A stretch of DNA of 64,000 nt from Chryseobacterium vrystaatense (lineage in GTDB: Bacteria > Bacteroidota > Bacteroidia > Flavobacteriales > Weeksellaceae), in the NCBI RefSeq assembly GCF_000737765.1, contig NZ_JPRI01000012.1, forward strand, positions 124,001 through 188,000. Direction: 5' to 3'. Each line of letters begins with the position of its first letter. Positions within the stretch are counted from its first letter, which is position 1. Below, one piece after another: positions 1 to 7,976 of this stretch. The notes beneath the pieces were generated by a model that was given only the letters and a program-made list of their open reading frames with translations, made no database searches and was not told the origin of the DNA. Both the position numbers and the translations under genes were made by a program.

Positions 1-892
1 ACAGACTCTGTATGTAATTTAAAGTGCTTTCTGCTGAGTAACCATATTTTTTGTTGGCTTCCACCTGAAGTCCGGTCAAATCAAAAAGTCTCAGATTTTT
101 TTCTTTTCCTTCTTTAATCTCAAAAGAGACAATTTCAAAAGGATTTAATTTAAGATATTCAAGTCCTTTTTCCGCACGGTCAAGGGTTTTTAAACGGTCA
201 ATTGCGGCATTGAAAATGACGTCACGATATTTGGTCTTAAGTTCCCAATATTCTTCCGTATTAAATGCATCAATCTCCTTCTGACGCTGAACGAGCATAG
301 CCAGTGTAGGAGTTTGCACCCTTCCGATCGAAAGAACCGCTTTGTTTCCTCCGAATTTTTTTGTGAACAGCCTGGTTGCATTGATTCCCAGCAGCCAATC
401 TCCGATTGCTCTGGCATTTCCGGCCAGATACAGATTTTTATAATCTTCAGCAGGTTTCAGGTTCTCAAACCCTTCTTTAATCGCTTCTTCCGTTAGAGAT
501 GAAATCCATAAACGCTGAACAGGTTTGCTGCATTTGGCTTTCTGCAATACCCATCGCTGGATCAGCTCTCCTTCCTGCCCGGCATCACCACAGTTAATGA
601 CCTCATCACATTCCTCTACTAATCTTTCAATGACTTTGAACTGGTTTTCTACGCCTTTATTGGGGATTAATTTGATTCCAAAATTCTTGGGAATGATGGG
701 CAGCAAAAATAAATTCCAGGATTTATATTGAGGACCGTAATCGTGAGGTTCTTTTAAGGTACAAAGGTGTCCGAACGTCCATGTCACGCAGTATCCGTTA
801 CCTTCCATATAGCCCTGTTTAGGCATGGTAGCACCTAATACTTTGGCGATATCTCTGGCAACACTGGGCTTTTCGGCAATACAAAGTTTCAT
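1..892 (-). CDS. topB: DNA topoisomerase III, C-terminal part missing at window edge
   Basis: Type IA topoisomerase that relaxes and decatenates DNA by single-strand passage in the cytoplasm. About 297 N-terminal residues are present. They begin MKLCIAEKPS, whose Glu is the first TOPRIM catalytic residue. The second TOPRIM block reads DAGQEGEL, and the GRVQTPTL segment typical of the family follows. The reading frame runs off the left edge just after ESTLNYIQSL, so the active-site Tyr block (usually TYPRTD or TYPRSD) lies outside the window. The start is the ATG at 892, which places the TOPRIM motif at the N-terminus as in homologues. Bacteroidota often carry extra topB copies on mobile elements, but nothing mobile is seen beside this one. 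Family assignment is firm; whether it is the housekeeping copy is unknown. Confidence 0.9.
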   Translation of the reverse strand, partial: MKLCIAEKPSVARDIAKVLGATMPKQGYMEGNGYCVTWTFGHLCTLKEPHDYGPQYKSWNLFLLPIIPKNFGIKLIPNKGVENQFKVIERLVEECDEVINCGDAGQEGELIQRWVLQKAKCSKPVQRLWISSLTEEAIKEGFENLKPAEDYKNLYLAGNARAIGDWLLGINATRLFTKKFGGNKAVLSIGRVQTPTLAMLVQRQKEIDAFNTEEYWELKTKYRDVIFNAAIDRLKTLDRAEKGLEYLKLNPFEIVSFEIKEGKEKNLRLFDLTGLQVEANKKYGYSAESTLNYIQSL

Positions 893-1200
893 GAATTTCG
901 GAATTATTGAAGGGGGACAAAAGTCGGGATTTTTTTTGGATTTTGCTAATTTAGTTCAGAGCTGTTGTCCCAGAAATGAGAGCATAAAAGATGCATAAAC
1001 AGGTTTGTTTAGCAATTTAATGAATGTAAATCAAGCAAATAAATTGATTCAATTCTTCCTAATAGTGTAGCGTCCGAAGCGCTTACAAGGTTTTATTTTT
1101 CAACAATGAATGAATATTAACAAAATTTAAAACAAAATAAATCACTGAAAAACAATCAATTAAATATTTAAGAAACAAAAAATATTAAAAAGTCTATTAT
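893..1200. other. Intergenic region, no gene seen
   Basis: AT-rich spacer between the divergent topB gene and the methionine leader. No open frame of convincing composition, RNA gene or repeat is visible. It must contain the topB promoter, but no clear TAnnTTTG box was recognised on the minus strand. Confidence 0.5.
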
Positions 1201-1228
1201 TTTAGTGGACTAATAAAAATATATGTTC

Positions 1229-1236
1229 TATATTTG
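1229..1236 (+). promoter_or_regulatory. -7 promoter box of the methionine leader/operon
   Basis: TATATTTG matches the flavobacterial -7 consensus TAnnTTTG exactly. Transcription would start near 1243, about 20 bases before the leader peptide ATG. No strong TTG-type -33 box is seen 19 bases upstream, so this rests on the -7 element and its position. Confidence 0.55.
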
Positions 1237-1263
1237 CAACCGTATTCAGGAAAAGAAAACAAA

Positions 1264-1362
1264 ATGAAACAAGGATTTAAACATCAATCAATTAAGAAAC
1301 AGACCATCAAAAATATGATGATGTGCAACTGTATGCCTATGCATCAGAAATCCCGTGGCTGA
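1264..1362 (+). CDS. Met/Cys-rich leader peptide of a transcription attenuator
   Basis: A 32-residue reading frame starts at the ATG at 1264 and stops with TGA at 1360-1362. Codons 18-26 (1315-1341) read MMMCNCMPM, that is five Met and two Cys in nine codons. The rest is a basic, Lys/Gln-rich N-terminus. It sits between a TAnnTTTG box and a strong terminator hairpin, directly upstream of an operon containing metNIQ. A stretch of codons for the regulated amino acid just before a terminator is the hallmark of ribosome-mediated attenuation. The peptide is therefore probably a sensor of charged tRNA-Met (and perhaps tRNA-Cys) and not a functional product. Function is inferred from layout; the frame itself is seen directly. 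Confidence 0.75.
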   Translation: MKQGFKHQSIKKQTIKNMMMCNCMPMHQKSRG

Positions 1363-1386
1363 CCTTACTTTTATATCACATATTCT

Positions 1387-1417
1387 AAAGGCCTTACCAC
1401 GTGGTAGGGCCTTTTTT
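1387..1417 (+). terminator. Attenuator terminator upstream of the methionine operon
   Basis: Left arm 1387-1400 and right arm 1401-1414 pair over 14 bases with one T-G wobble. The arms abut at CACGTG, so the real loop is about four bases. A run of T follows at 1412-1417. The segment CCTTAC at 1363-1368, next to the leader stop codon, can pair with GTAGGG at 1404-1409 in the right arm and so could act as an antiterminator. A ribosome finishing the leader would cover 1361-1375 and favour termination. A ribosome stalled at the Met codons would leave that segment free and allow read-through. Confidence 0.75.
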
Positions 1418-1449
1418 ATTTTAATACACATCACACAAAAACATACACA

Positions 1450-2445
1450 ATGAGTACTTCAAAAAACAGCTGGCTGGTGCCGGTCGCATTTATCAATATT
1501 TACGTGATCTGGGGAATTACATTCCTGGCTATTTCATTTGGTCTGACAGGATTTCCTCCTTTTATTCTTTCTGGGTTCCGCTTTCTGGCGGCAGGGCTTC
1601 TGATGATAGGCTGGCTGCTGGCTAAAGGTGAAAAAGCCAATTCTCTTGTCAACTGGAAAAAGAATGCGATTACAGGAATATTAATTCTTACCGGCGGAAC
1701 AGGGCTTGTGGCCTGGGGTGAGCAGTATGTATCGGCTTCTGAAGCAGCCATTGCCATTGCAACAGGACCATTCTGGTTCATTGCTATTGATAAGAAAAAC
1801 TGGAAGTATTATTTCTCGGATAAATTTATTCCGATAGGATTGATTATAGGATTCGTAGGATTGATATTATTCCTTAACGGAAGTGTTTCCAGCGCGCATC
1901 ACGCAGCAACAGACGGTAAGCTCCGAATCACTGCATTTATTGTATTGGCCTTAAGTTCAGTGGCCTGGGTTCTGGGTTCTTTATATTCAAAGAAAAATCC
2001 TGCCTCGCAATCTACATTTATGAATATTGCACAGCAGCTGATCACAGCGGGTGTGGCTGCCTTTATTATTGCTTCTTTCAGAAAAGAATGGCACGGTTTT
2101 TCATTCTCCAATGTTCCGGTATCGGCATGGGCGGGTGTATTATTCCTTATATTCTTCGGATCAATCGTTGCTTATTTATCTTATATATGGCTGCTTTCTG
2201 TAAAGCCGGCGGCTTTGGTAAGCACACACACTTATATCAATCCTATTGTTACCGTATTTGCAGGCTGGATTGTAGCCGGGCAGACTATTAACGGAAGTCA
2301 GCTTTATGGATTGTCCGTTATATTACTGGGAGTACTTCTGACGAATGTAACGAAGTATTTCAGACTTTCGAAACGCTCGAAGGTGAAAATAAGAAGGCTG
2401 AAACGATTTGTCAATAAGACTGTCAGACCATATCAGCCTATTTAA
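1450..2445 (+). CDS. EamA/DMT-family transporter
   Basis: Inner-membrane protein of 331 residues with about ten hydrophobic segments arranged as two EamA halves, the usual architecture of drug/metabolite transporters. The first half begins INIYVIWGITFLAISFGL and carries the family's typical RFLAAGLLM segment near residue 45; the second half lies around residues 160-305. Such proteins usually export amino acids or metabolites. It is the first gene after the attenuator, 21 bases ahead of metN, so it probably shares Met-responsive transcription. Its substrate may be methionine, cysteine or a sulfur metabolite, which is inference from context only. The C-terminal tail is basic (KRSKVKIRRLKRF). 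The start at 1450 lies after the terminator hairpin. Confidence 0.85.
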   Translation: MSTSKNSWLVPVAFINIYVIWGITFLAISFGLTGFPPFILSGFRFLAAGLLMIGWLLAKGEKANSLVNWKKNAITGILILTGGTGLVAWGEQYVSASEAAIAIATGPFWFIAIDKKNWKYYFSDKFIPIGLIIGFVGLILFLNGSVSSAHHAATDGKLRITAFIVLALSSVAWVLGSLYSKKNPASQSTFMNIAQQLITAGVAAFIIASFRKEWHGFSFSNVPVSAWAGVLFLIFFGSIVAYLSYIWLLSVKPAALVSTHTYINPIVTVFAGWIVAGQTINGSQLYGLSVILLGVLLTNVTKYFRLSKRSKVKIRRLKRFVNKTVRPYQPI

Positions 2446-2466
2446 AATTAAAACCAGACATTAAAA

Positions 2467-3495
2467 ATGATAGAGATCAAAAACATTTCAAAAACATTTC
2501 ATCAGAAAAAGCAGTCTTTCAAGGCACTGGATCAGGTAAGCCTGAGCATAGAAAAGGGAGATATTGTGGGGATTATCGGGTTTTCCGGAGCTGGGAAAAG
2601 TACGTTGATCCGCACCGTAAATCTTCTGGAAAGACCAGATGAAGGCCAGATCATCATCAACGGAAAGGATTTCACGCAACTGAACTCAAAACAGCTTGCG
2701 TGGGAACGTAAAAAAATCGGTATGATCTTCCAGCATTTTAATCTGCTTTCATCAAGAACTGTTTTTGACAATGTAGCACTTTCATTGGAACTTGACCATG
2801 TAAGTAAAAATGAGATTAAAAGAAAGGTCAATGAACTGCTCAAGATCGTAGGGTTGGAAGAGAAAGCCAATGATTATCCGAGAAGCCTTTCCGGCGGACA
2901 GAAACAGAGAGTAGCCATTGCAAGGGCATTAGCCAATGATCCTTATCTCCTGCTTTGTGATGAAGCAACCAGTGCGCTGGATCCGGCAACAACACAGTCG
3001 ATCCTCCAGCTTTTAAGGGATATTAATCAAAGGCTTGGCATTACCATCCTTCTGATCACCCATGAAATGGAAGTTATTAAAGCAGTCTGCAATCATGTGG
3101 CTGTCATCGACAAAGGAAAATTATTAGCAAAAGGAACATTAAGCGAGATCATCTCAGATAAAGAAAATCCGGTGATCCGACAATTTATAAATTCAGATAT
3201 CATGACCATTCCTCAGGAACTCAATAAAAGACTGCAGAAAGAACCGCAAGATGGTTTATTTCCGCTTGTCGAAATAGAACTCAATGAACACATCAGTGTT
3301 GAAAAACTGCTTTCAACGCTTTATGATCAATACAAAATACCTTACAGACTTCTTAAAGCCGACGTGGAATATTTGGGTGATTCAAATTTTGGAAAGCTAT
3401 TGCTTCAGCTTCAGGGAGAGACTGAAGAAAACCAAAAGGCCATTTATTACTTTAACCAGAATAAAATTCAAAATACAGTAAAAGGATATGCTTAG
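2467..3495 (+). CDS. metN: Methionine ABC transporter ATP-binding protein MetN
   Basis: ATPase of the MetNIQ importer, acting on the cytoplasmic face of the inner membrane. Visible motifs are Walker A GFSGAGKST (residues 39-47), Q-loop MIFQHFN (87-93), ABC signature LSGGQKQ (141-147), Walker B LLLCDE (161-166) and the H-loop in ITHE (197-200). The last 75 residues, after the ATPase core, match the position of the NIL domain, the C-terminal sensor that binds methionine and inhibits transport in characterised MetN proteins. The length of 342 residues is typical. The gene overlaps metI by 8 bases. Substrate assignment is supported by the NIL-type extension, the metI/metQ neighbours and the Met-rich leader upstream. 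Confidence 0.93.
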   Translation: MIEIKNISKTFHQKKQSFKALDQVSLSIEKGDIVGIIGFSGAGKSTLIRTVNLLERPDEGQIIINGKDFTQLNSKQLAWERKKIGMIFQHFNLLSSRTVFDNVALSLELDHVSKNEIKRKVNELLKIVGLEEKANDYPRSLSGGQKQRVAIARALANDPYLLLCDEATSALDPATTQSILQLLRDINQRLGITILLITHEMEVIKAVCNHVAVIDKGKLLAKGTLSEIISDKENPVIRQFINSDIMTIPQELNKRLQKEPQDGLFPLVEIELNEHISVEKLLSTLYDQYKIPYRLLKADVEYLGDSNFGKLLLQLQGETEENQKAIYYFNQNKIQNTVKGYA

Positions 3496-4144
3496 TGATT
3501 CGGTAATTGCGCTTTTGGGAAAAGGACTTTGGGAAACGATTTATATGACCTTCGTTTCAGGATTTTTTGGATTTGTTTTAGGTCTTCCGGTTGGAATTCT
3601 GCTGTTTCTGACAAGAAAGGGACAGCTGCTGGAAAATGTGATTTATTATAGGGTAATCTCTATTCTGGTTAATATTTTCCGTTCTATTCCTTTTATCATT
3701 TTAATCGTTTGGATGATTCCTTTCACAAGGGTGATCATAGGAACATCGATAGGAATGAATGCTGCTTTGGTTCCGTTAAGTGTGGGAGCTGCCCCATTTA
3801 TTGCGAGACTTGTAGAAAACAGCCTTCTTGAAGTGCCGCATGGTTTGATAGAAACTGCGAGAGCTTTGGGTGCATCTCCTTTACAGATCATCCAAAAAGT
3901 ACTGCTTCCTGAAGCACTTCCCTCTTTGATCAATAATGCAGCTATTACCCTGATTACTTTGGTAGGTTATTCTGCCATGGGCGGAGCATTGGGAGCCGGC
4001 GGACTGGGACAGATCGGGTATCAATATGGTTATATCGGCTACGATGCAGTGATCATGAATGTTGTACTGGTACTTTTGGTAGCACTGGTGTTTATCATAC
4101 AGTTTGCAGGAGACCGGTTAGCCAAGAAATTTGATCACAGATAA
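3488..4144 (+). CDS. metI: Methionine ABC transporter permease MetI
   Basis: Permease subunit of 218 residues with five predicted membrane helices, the normal size for MetI. The EAA-type coupling loop that contacts the ATPase reads ETARALGASPLQIIQKVLLP (residues 122-141). The helix after residue 150 contains the Gly/Ala-rich MGGALGAGGLGQIGY segment conserved in MetI. The start overlaps the end of metN by 8 bases, which implies translational coupling and stoichiometric synthesis of the two subunits. Confidence 0.93.
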   Translation: MLSDSVIALLGKGLWETIYMTFVSGFFGFVLGLPVGILLFLTRKGQLLENVIYYRVISILVNIFRSIPFIILIVWMIPFTRVIIGTSIGMNAALVPLSVGAAPFIARLVENSLLEVPHGLIETARALGASPLQIIQKVLLPEALPSLINNAAITLITLVGYSAMGGALGAGGLGQIGYQYGYIGYDAVIMNVVLVLLVALVFIIQFAGDRLAKKFDHR

Positions 4145-4186
4145 ATAAAAGCATCTCAAAAGTAATTATATTAACAAAATAAGAAC

Positions 4187-4216
4187 AGGTGGTTTCGGGC
4201 TCCTCCGCCACCTTTT
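4187..4216 (+). terminator. Intra-operon hairpin with T-run between metI and metQ
   Basis: AGGTGG (4187-4192) pairs with CCACCT (4208-4213). An inner CGG/CCG pair is separated from the outer stem by a three-base bulge, and TTTT follows. It sits directly before the metQ start. It could be a partial terminator, a processing or mRNA-stability element, or a second attenuator. No alternative pairing partner was identified. Confidence 0.5.
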
Positions 4217-4217
4217 A

Positions 4218-5039
4218 ATGATAAAAATTCTAATGAAAAATCTAAACATTATAGGCCTTTTAACGGCTGGACTTCTTATATTCAATGCATGTTCCGGAAA
4301 GAAAGATGATCCGAATCATATCGTAGTAGGAATCACTTACGGCCCGGAAATGGAAATTGCTGAAGCTGCGAAAAAAGTAGCTAAGGAAAAGTATAATCTT
4401 GATGTGGAGCTGATTCCCTTCAATGATTACGTGGTTCCGAATGAAGCTCTTAACAACGGAGATATCGAAGCCAATGCTTTCCAGCATGTTCCTTATCTGA
4501 ATGAGCAGTCGAAGCAGAGAGGATATAAACTGGCCGTGGTCGGAAATACTTTTGTTTACCCGATCGTAGCCTATTCGAAGAAGATCAGAAATATCAGCCA
4601 GCTTCAGAATGGAAGTACCGTTGTTATTCCAAATGATCCCACCAATGAAGGACGTTCTCTTCTGCTCCTTCAGAAAAACGGACTTTTAAAATTAAAAGAA
4701 GGTATCGGACTTCTTCCAAAAGTCACAGACATCACCGAAAATCCAAAACAGTTAAGAATTCTTGAGATCGAAGCTCCACAGCTTCCCAGAGTTCTGGATG
4801 ACAAAGAAGTGGTTATTGCCATTATCAATAATAATTTCGCTTCACAGGCAGGATTAGACGCTGATAAACAGGGGGTCTTCAGCGAAGATAAAGATTCTCC
4901 CTATGTGAATGTGATCGTTGCGACTCATGACAATAAAAATTCTGAAAAAGTTAAAAACTTTGTAAAAGCCTATCAGTCTGATGCAGTGGCTAAAAAAGCT
5001 GTAGAAATCTTCAAGGGAGGTGCGGTGAAAGGATGGTAG
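4218..5039 (+). CDS. metQ: Methionine ABC transporter substrate-binding lipoprotein MetQ
   Basis: Periplasmic methionine-binding lipoprotein of the NlpA/MetQ family, 273 residues. A hydrophobic signal ends in the lipobox FNAC, with lipidated Cys near residue 25. The mature protein follows with the family's opening VVGITYGPEMEIAEAAKKVA and later the characteristic NDYVVPNEALNNGDIEANAF and VVIPNDPTNEGRSLLLLQK segments. It completes the EamA-metN-metI-metQ cluster. A second in-frame ATG at 4233 (MKNLNIIG) gives an equally good signal peptide and lies further from the upstream hairpin, so it may be the true start. Confidence 0.92.
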   Translation: MIKILMKNLNIIGLLTAGLLIFNACSGKKDDPNHIVVGITYGPEMEIAEAAKKVAKEKYNLDVELIPFNDYVVPNEALNNGDIEANAFQHVPYLNEQSKQRGYKLAVVGNTFVYPIVAYSKKIRNISQLQNGSTVVIPNDPTNEGRSLLLLQKNGLLKLKEGIGLLPKVTDITENPKQLRILEIEAPQLPRVLDDKEVVIAIINNNFASQAGLDADKQGVFSEDKDSPYVNVIVATHDNKNSEKVKNFVKAYQSDAVAKKAVEIFKGGAVKGW

Positions 5040-5286
5040 GAGCATAAATAATAAGTTTGTTGCAGGTTTCAGGTTATGAGATCATGGTTGTACGTTGCGG
5101 TATACAAATTGTTTGTCCTGATGAGAAATTCATATCCTCAAACTCCATGTCCAGTTACTCTCATCTCCGGAATACGAAACCTGAAAGTTAACCCACTGAA
5201 GCGTTCTAACTCTAAAACACATATCCGAAATTCCAAATCCCGGAACCCGGGATCAAAAACTTATTGACTAAAATTCATTTTCTCAA
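5040..5286. repeat. Degenerate flavobacterial intergenic sequence
   Basis: Spacer between metQ and the GH3 gene. It is built of short degenerate words such as GCAGGTTTCAGGTT on the left and CGAAACCTGAAAG, GTTCTAACTCTAAAAC and AAATCCCGGAACCC on the right. The G-rich left words are complementary to the C-rich right words, so the two parts could fold back. The style is one I associate with intergenic filler in Chryseobacterium-type genomes. The short open frame inside it (5076-5267) has no protein-like features and is not called. Confidence 0.4.
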
Positions 5287-5317
5287 TTTGAGATAATAAA
5301 AAATTTACTTACTTTTG
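5287..5317 (+). promoter_or_regulatory. Flavobacterial promoter of the GH3 gene
   Basis: TTTG at 5287-5290 and TACTTTTG at 5310-5317 are separated by 19 bases, matching the Bacteroidota sigma-A promoter (TTTG, 19 bases, TAnnTTTG). The predicted start of transcription is near 5324, about 20 bases ahead of the ATG at 5343. This is the cleanest promoter in the window. Confidence 0.75.
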
Positions 5318-5342
5318 TTGTTAATCAACAAAAAGGCTTTTT

Positions 5343-7604
5343 ATGTTCAAGAAAACCGTCATTGTAAGTTTATTCACATTTATTGCTGCTTCATATATGG
5401 CTCAGACTCATACTCAACCTGTTTATTTAGATGAATCAAAACCTGTAGAGCAACGTATTCAGGACGCTCTTTCGAGAATGACCGTGGAAGAAAAAGTGGC
5501 AATGCTTCATGCACAGTCCAAGTTCAGTTCACCCGGTGTTCCAAGACTGGGAATTCCTGAATTCTGGACAACAGACGGACCTCACGGAGTACGTCCTGAA
5601 GTGATGTGGGACGAATGGGACCAAGCCGGATGGACGAATGACTCGATCATCGCCTACCCTGCCCTGACGGCACTTTCTGCAACATGGAACAAAAAAATGT
5701 CCTGGAATTATGGAAAGGCTTTGGGCGAAGAAGCCCGATACAGAAAAAAAGATATTCTTCTGGGACCTGGTGTTAATATTTACAGAACGCCTCTTAACGG
5801 AAGAAATTTCGAATATATGGGCGAAGACCCTTACTTAACTTCAAAAATGGTCGTTCCTTACATCAAAGGGGTACAATCCAACGGAGTGGCTACTTCTGTA
5901 AAGCATTTTGCGCTCAACAATCAGGAAATGTTCCGTCATACGAGCAATGTTAATATAGACGACAGAACGCTTTACGAGATTTATCTTCCGCCTTTCAAAG
6001 CAGCAGTAACCGAAGGAGATTCCTGGACGATTATGGGTGCCTACGACATGTACAAAAACCAATACGCCAGCCAAAATCAATACCTTTTAAATGACATTCT
6101 GAAAAAAGAATGGGGTTATAAAGGTGTGGTTGTTTCTGACTGGGGAGCAGTGAATAATACAGAACAGGCGATCCACAACGGACTTGATCTTGAATTCGGA
6201 AGCTGGACCAACGGTCTTTCTGCCGGAACAAAAAATGCCTATGATAACTATTATCTGGCTAAACCTTATCTCGACCTGATCAAAGCAGGTAAAGTAGGAA
6301 CACAGGAACTGGATGATAAGGTAACTAGACTTCTTCGTCTGGCTTACAAAACCACGATGAACAGAAACAAACCTTTCGGGAATATTGCTTCTGAAGAACA
6401 TAAGGCAGTAGCTAAAGAAATCGGAGAAGAAGGAATTGTATTGCTGAAAAATCAGGGCAATGTACTTCCTATCGATATTAATAAAGCTAAAAAAATTGCT
6501 GTTATCGGTGAAAATGCCATCAAGATCATGACTGTTGGTGGTGGTTCTTCATCTTTAAAAGTAAAATACGAAACGCTTCCATTGGACGGAATCAAATCCA
6601 GATTTGGAAAGCAGGCTGATGTACAGTATGCAAGAGGTTATGTAGGGGATATTGGTGGAGAATATAACGGTGTGAAATCCGGACAGAATTTAAAAGACGA
6701 CCGTTCAGCAGCTGAATTACTCAATGAAGCTGTAGAATTAGCCAAAAAATCCGATTACGTAATTTTCGTAGGAGGATTGAATAAAGCGGACTTCCAGGAC
6801 AGTGAAGGCAACGACAGAAAAAGTTATGGGCTTCCTTACAACCAGGACAACGTGATTGCCGCATTAGCAAAAGCGAATAAAAATCTTGCTGTAGTATTAG
6901 TTTCCGGAAATGCAGTGGCTATGCCGTGGATCAAAGAAGTTCCTTCTGTTCTTCAGTCATGGTATCTTGGGTCTGAAGCCGGAAATTCTATTGCTTCTAT
7001 CTTGGCAGGTGATGCAAATCCATCCGGAAAACTTCCGTTTACTTTCCCGGTAAAGCTTGAAGATAATTCAGCACACCAGTTGGGAGAATATCCCGGACAG
7101 AAAGATGAACTGGCAGCAGGAAAAGGGAAAGATCAGAAAAACCCTACCAATATTACCTACAATGAAGGTATTTTTGTAGGATACCGTTGGCATGATACCA
7201 AAAAAATCAAACCATTATTCAGTTTCGGACATGGATTAAGCTACACCACATTTGAGTTTGGAAAAGCTTTCGCTGATAAAACAGTGATATCTCAGGACGA
7301 TAAGATCACCTTCACGTTGACCGTAAAAAATACGGGTAAAAAAGCAGGTGCTGAAGTCGCCCAGCTATACATCAGCGATAACAAAGCTTCTGTACCACGT
7401 CCTGCCAAGGAACTTAAAGGCTTTGAAAAGGTTTATCTAAATCCTGGTGAGCAAAAAGAAGTGACGTTCACTATTGATAAAACAGCATTAAGCTATTTTG
7501 ATGCAGATAAGCATGAATGGACGGCTGAACCTGGAGATTTTGAGGCACAGATCGGGAATTCTTCTGATGCAATTAAGACGAAAGTGAAGTTTACGTTGAA
7601 GTAA
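5343..7604 (+). CDS. bglX: Glycoside hydrolase family 3 beta-glucosidase
   Basis: Exported beta-glucosidase/beta-xylosidase-type enzyme of 753 residues, the normal BglX size. A signal peptide ends at about residue 20 (SYMAQ). The N-terminal GH3 barrel contains the substrate-binding KHF (187-189) and the catalytic nucleophile Asp266 in VVVSDWGAV. A C-terminal GH3 sandwich domain follows around residues 385-620. A fibronectin type III-like domain closes the protein, with the segment TVKNTGKKAGAEVAQLYIS near 660. It probably works in the periplasm or on the cell surface, releasing glucose or related sugars from oligosaccharides. It is monocistronic, with its own promoter and terminator. The exact sugar specificity cannot be read from sequence. 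Confidence 0.92.
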   Translation: MFKKTVIVSLFTFIAASYMAQTHTQPVYLDESKPVEQRIQDALSRMTVEEKVAMLHAQSKFSSPGVPRLGIPEFWTTDGPHGVRPEVMWDEWDQAGWTNDSIIAYPALTALSATWNKKMSWNYGKALGEEARYRKKDILLGPGVNIYRTPLNGRNFEYMGEDPYLTSKMVVPYIKGVQSNGVATSVKHFALNNQEMFRHTSNVNIDDRTLYEIYLPPFKAAVTEGDSWTIMGAYDMYKNQYASQNQYLLNDILKKEWGYKGVVVSDWGAVNNTEQAIHNGLDLEFGSWTNGLSAGTKNAYDNYYLAKPYLDLIKAGKVGTQELDDKVTRLLRLAYKTTMNRNKPFGNIASEEHKAVAKEIGEEGIVLLKNQGNVLPIDINKAKKIAVIGENAIKIMTVGGGSSSLKVKYETLPLDGIKSRFGKQADVQYARGYVGDIGGEYNGVKSGQNLKDDRSAAELLNEAVELAKKSDYVIFVGGLNKADFQDSEGNDRKSYGLPYNQDNVIAALAKANKNLAVVLVSGNAVAMPWIKEVPSVLQSWYLGSEAGNSIASILAGDANPSGKLPFTFPVKLEDNSAHQLGEYPGQKDELAAGKGKDQKNPTNITYNEGIFVGYRWHDTKKIKPLFSFGHGLSYTTFEFGKAFADKTVISQDDKITFTLTVKNTGKKAGAEVAQLYISDNKASVPRPAKELKGFEKVYLNPGEQKEVTFTIDKTALSYFDADKHEWTAEPGDFEAQIGNSSDAIKTKVKFTLK

Positions 7605-7630
7605 TTTTTATTATTATATTTTAAATATCT

Positions 7631-7656
7631 AAGCAGGTTCTAACGAATCTGCTTTT
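7631..7656 (+). terminator. Terminator of the GH3 gene
   Basis: AAGCAGGTT (7631-7639) pairs with AATCTGCTT (7646-7654) with one G-T wobble, followed by a short T-run, 26 bases after the bglX stop codon. Confidence 0.6.
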
Positions 7657-7679
7657 CTTTGTTTTATATATTCTTTTGT

Positions 7680-7850
7680 CTTGAAACAAAATGAACCAAA
7701 AGTTCAAGACTTTAGAACCTTATGCTAAAAATGAAATCTGTTCTCTAAAAACTCTGAACTCGTACGGTAACACTCTATGTTTAGAATCAATATTTGTCCC
7801 GCACTCAGACAACAGAGTTTTTTTAACGTTCACAGAATTCATTTTCCTGA
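7680..7850. repeat. Intergenic repeat with CTTGAA/TTCAAG ends
   Basis: The left part has CTTGAA (7680-7685) and TTCAAG (7703-7708) as an inverted pair around AACAAAATGAACCAAAAG. Further right, AAAACTCTG near 7747-7756 and CAGAGTTTTT near 7813-7822 form a second pair. I recognise this arrangement as a recurrent non-coding element of Chryseobacterium-like genomes; this is from memory and unverified. A 71-residue open frame starting at 7691 lies wholly inside it and is not called. A shorter relative of the left end occurs at 16855-16884. Confidence 0.5.
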
Positions 7851-7976
7851 CGCTGCACTTTCTAAGGTCATTTGGAAAATTTCCTGTCGAATTAATTTCA
7901 GCATGAGTACAATCATATAAAACCTCAATAATATTTTCCGTAAATTAAAGGTATTAAATTCCAATATATACATATC

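Noticed and set aside
1200..1450. SAM riboswitch upstream of the methionine operon
   Set aside because: No kink-turn, conserved GA-rich junction or pseudoknot pattern was seen. The leader peptide and terminator explain the region better.
5076..5267. 63-codon open frame between metQ and the GH3 gene
   Set aside because: It consists of the degenerate intergenic words and has no promoter, no domain and no protein-like composition.
7691..7906. 71-codon open frame after the GH3 gene
   Set aside because: It lies within a recurrent non-coding repeat and starts inside that repeat's inverted head.
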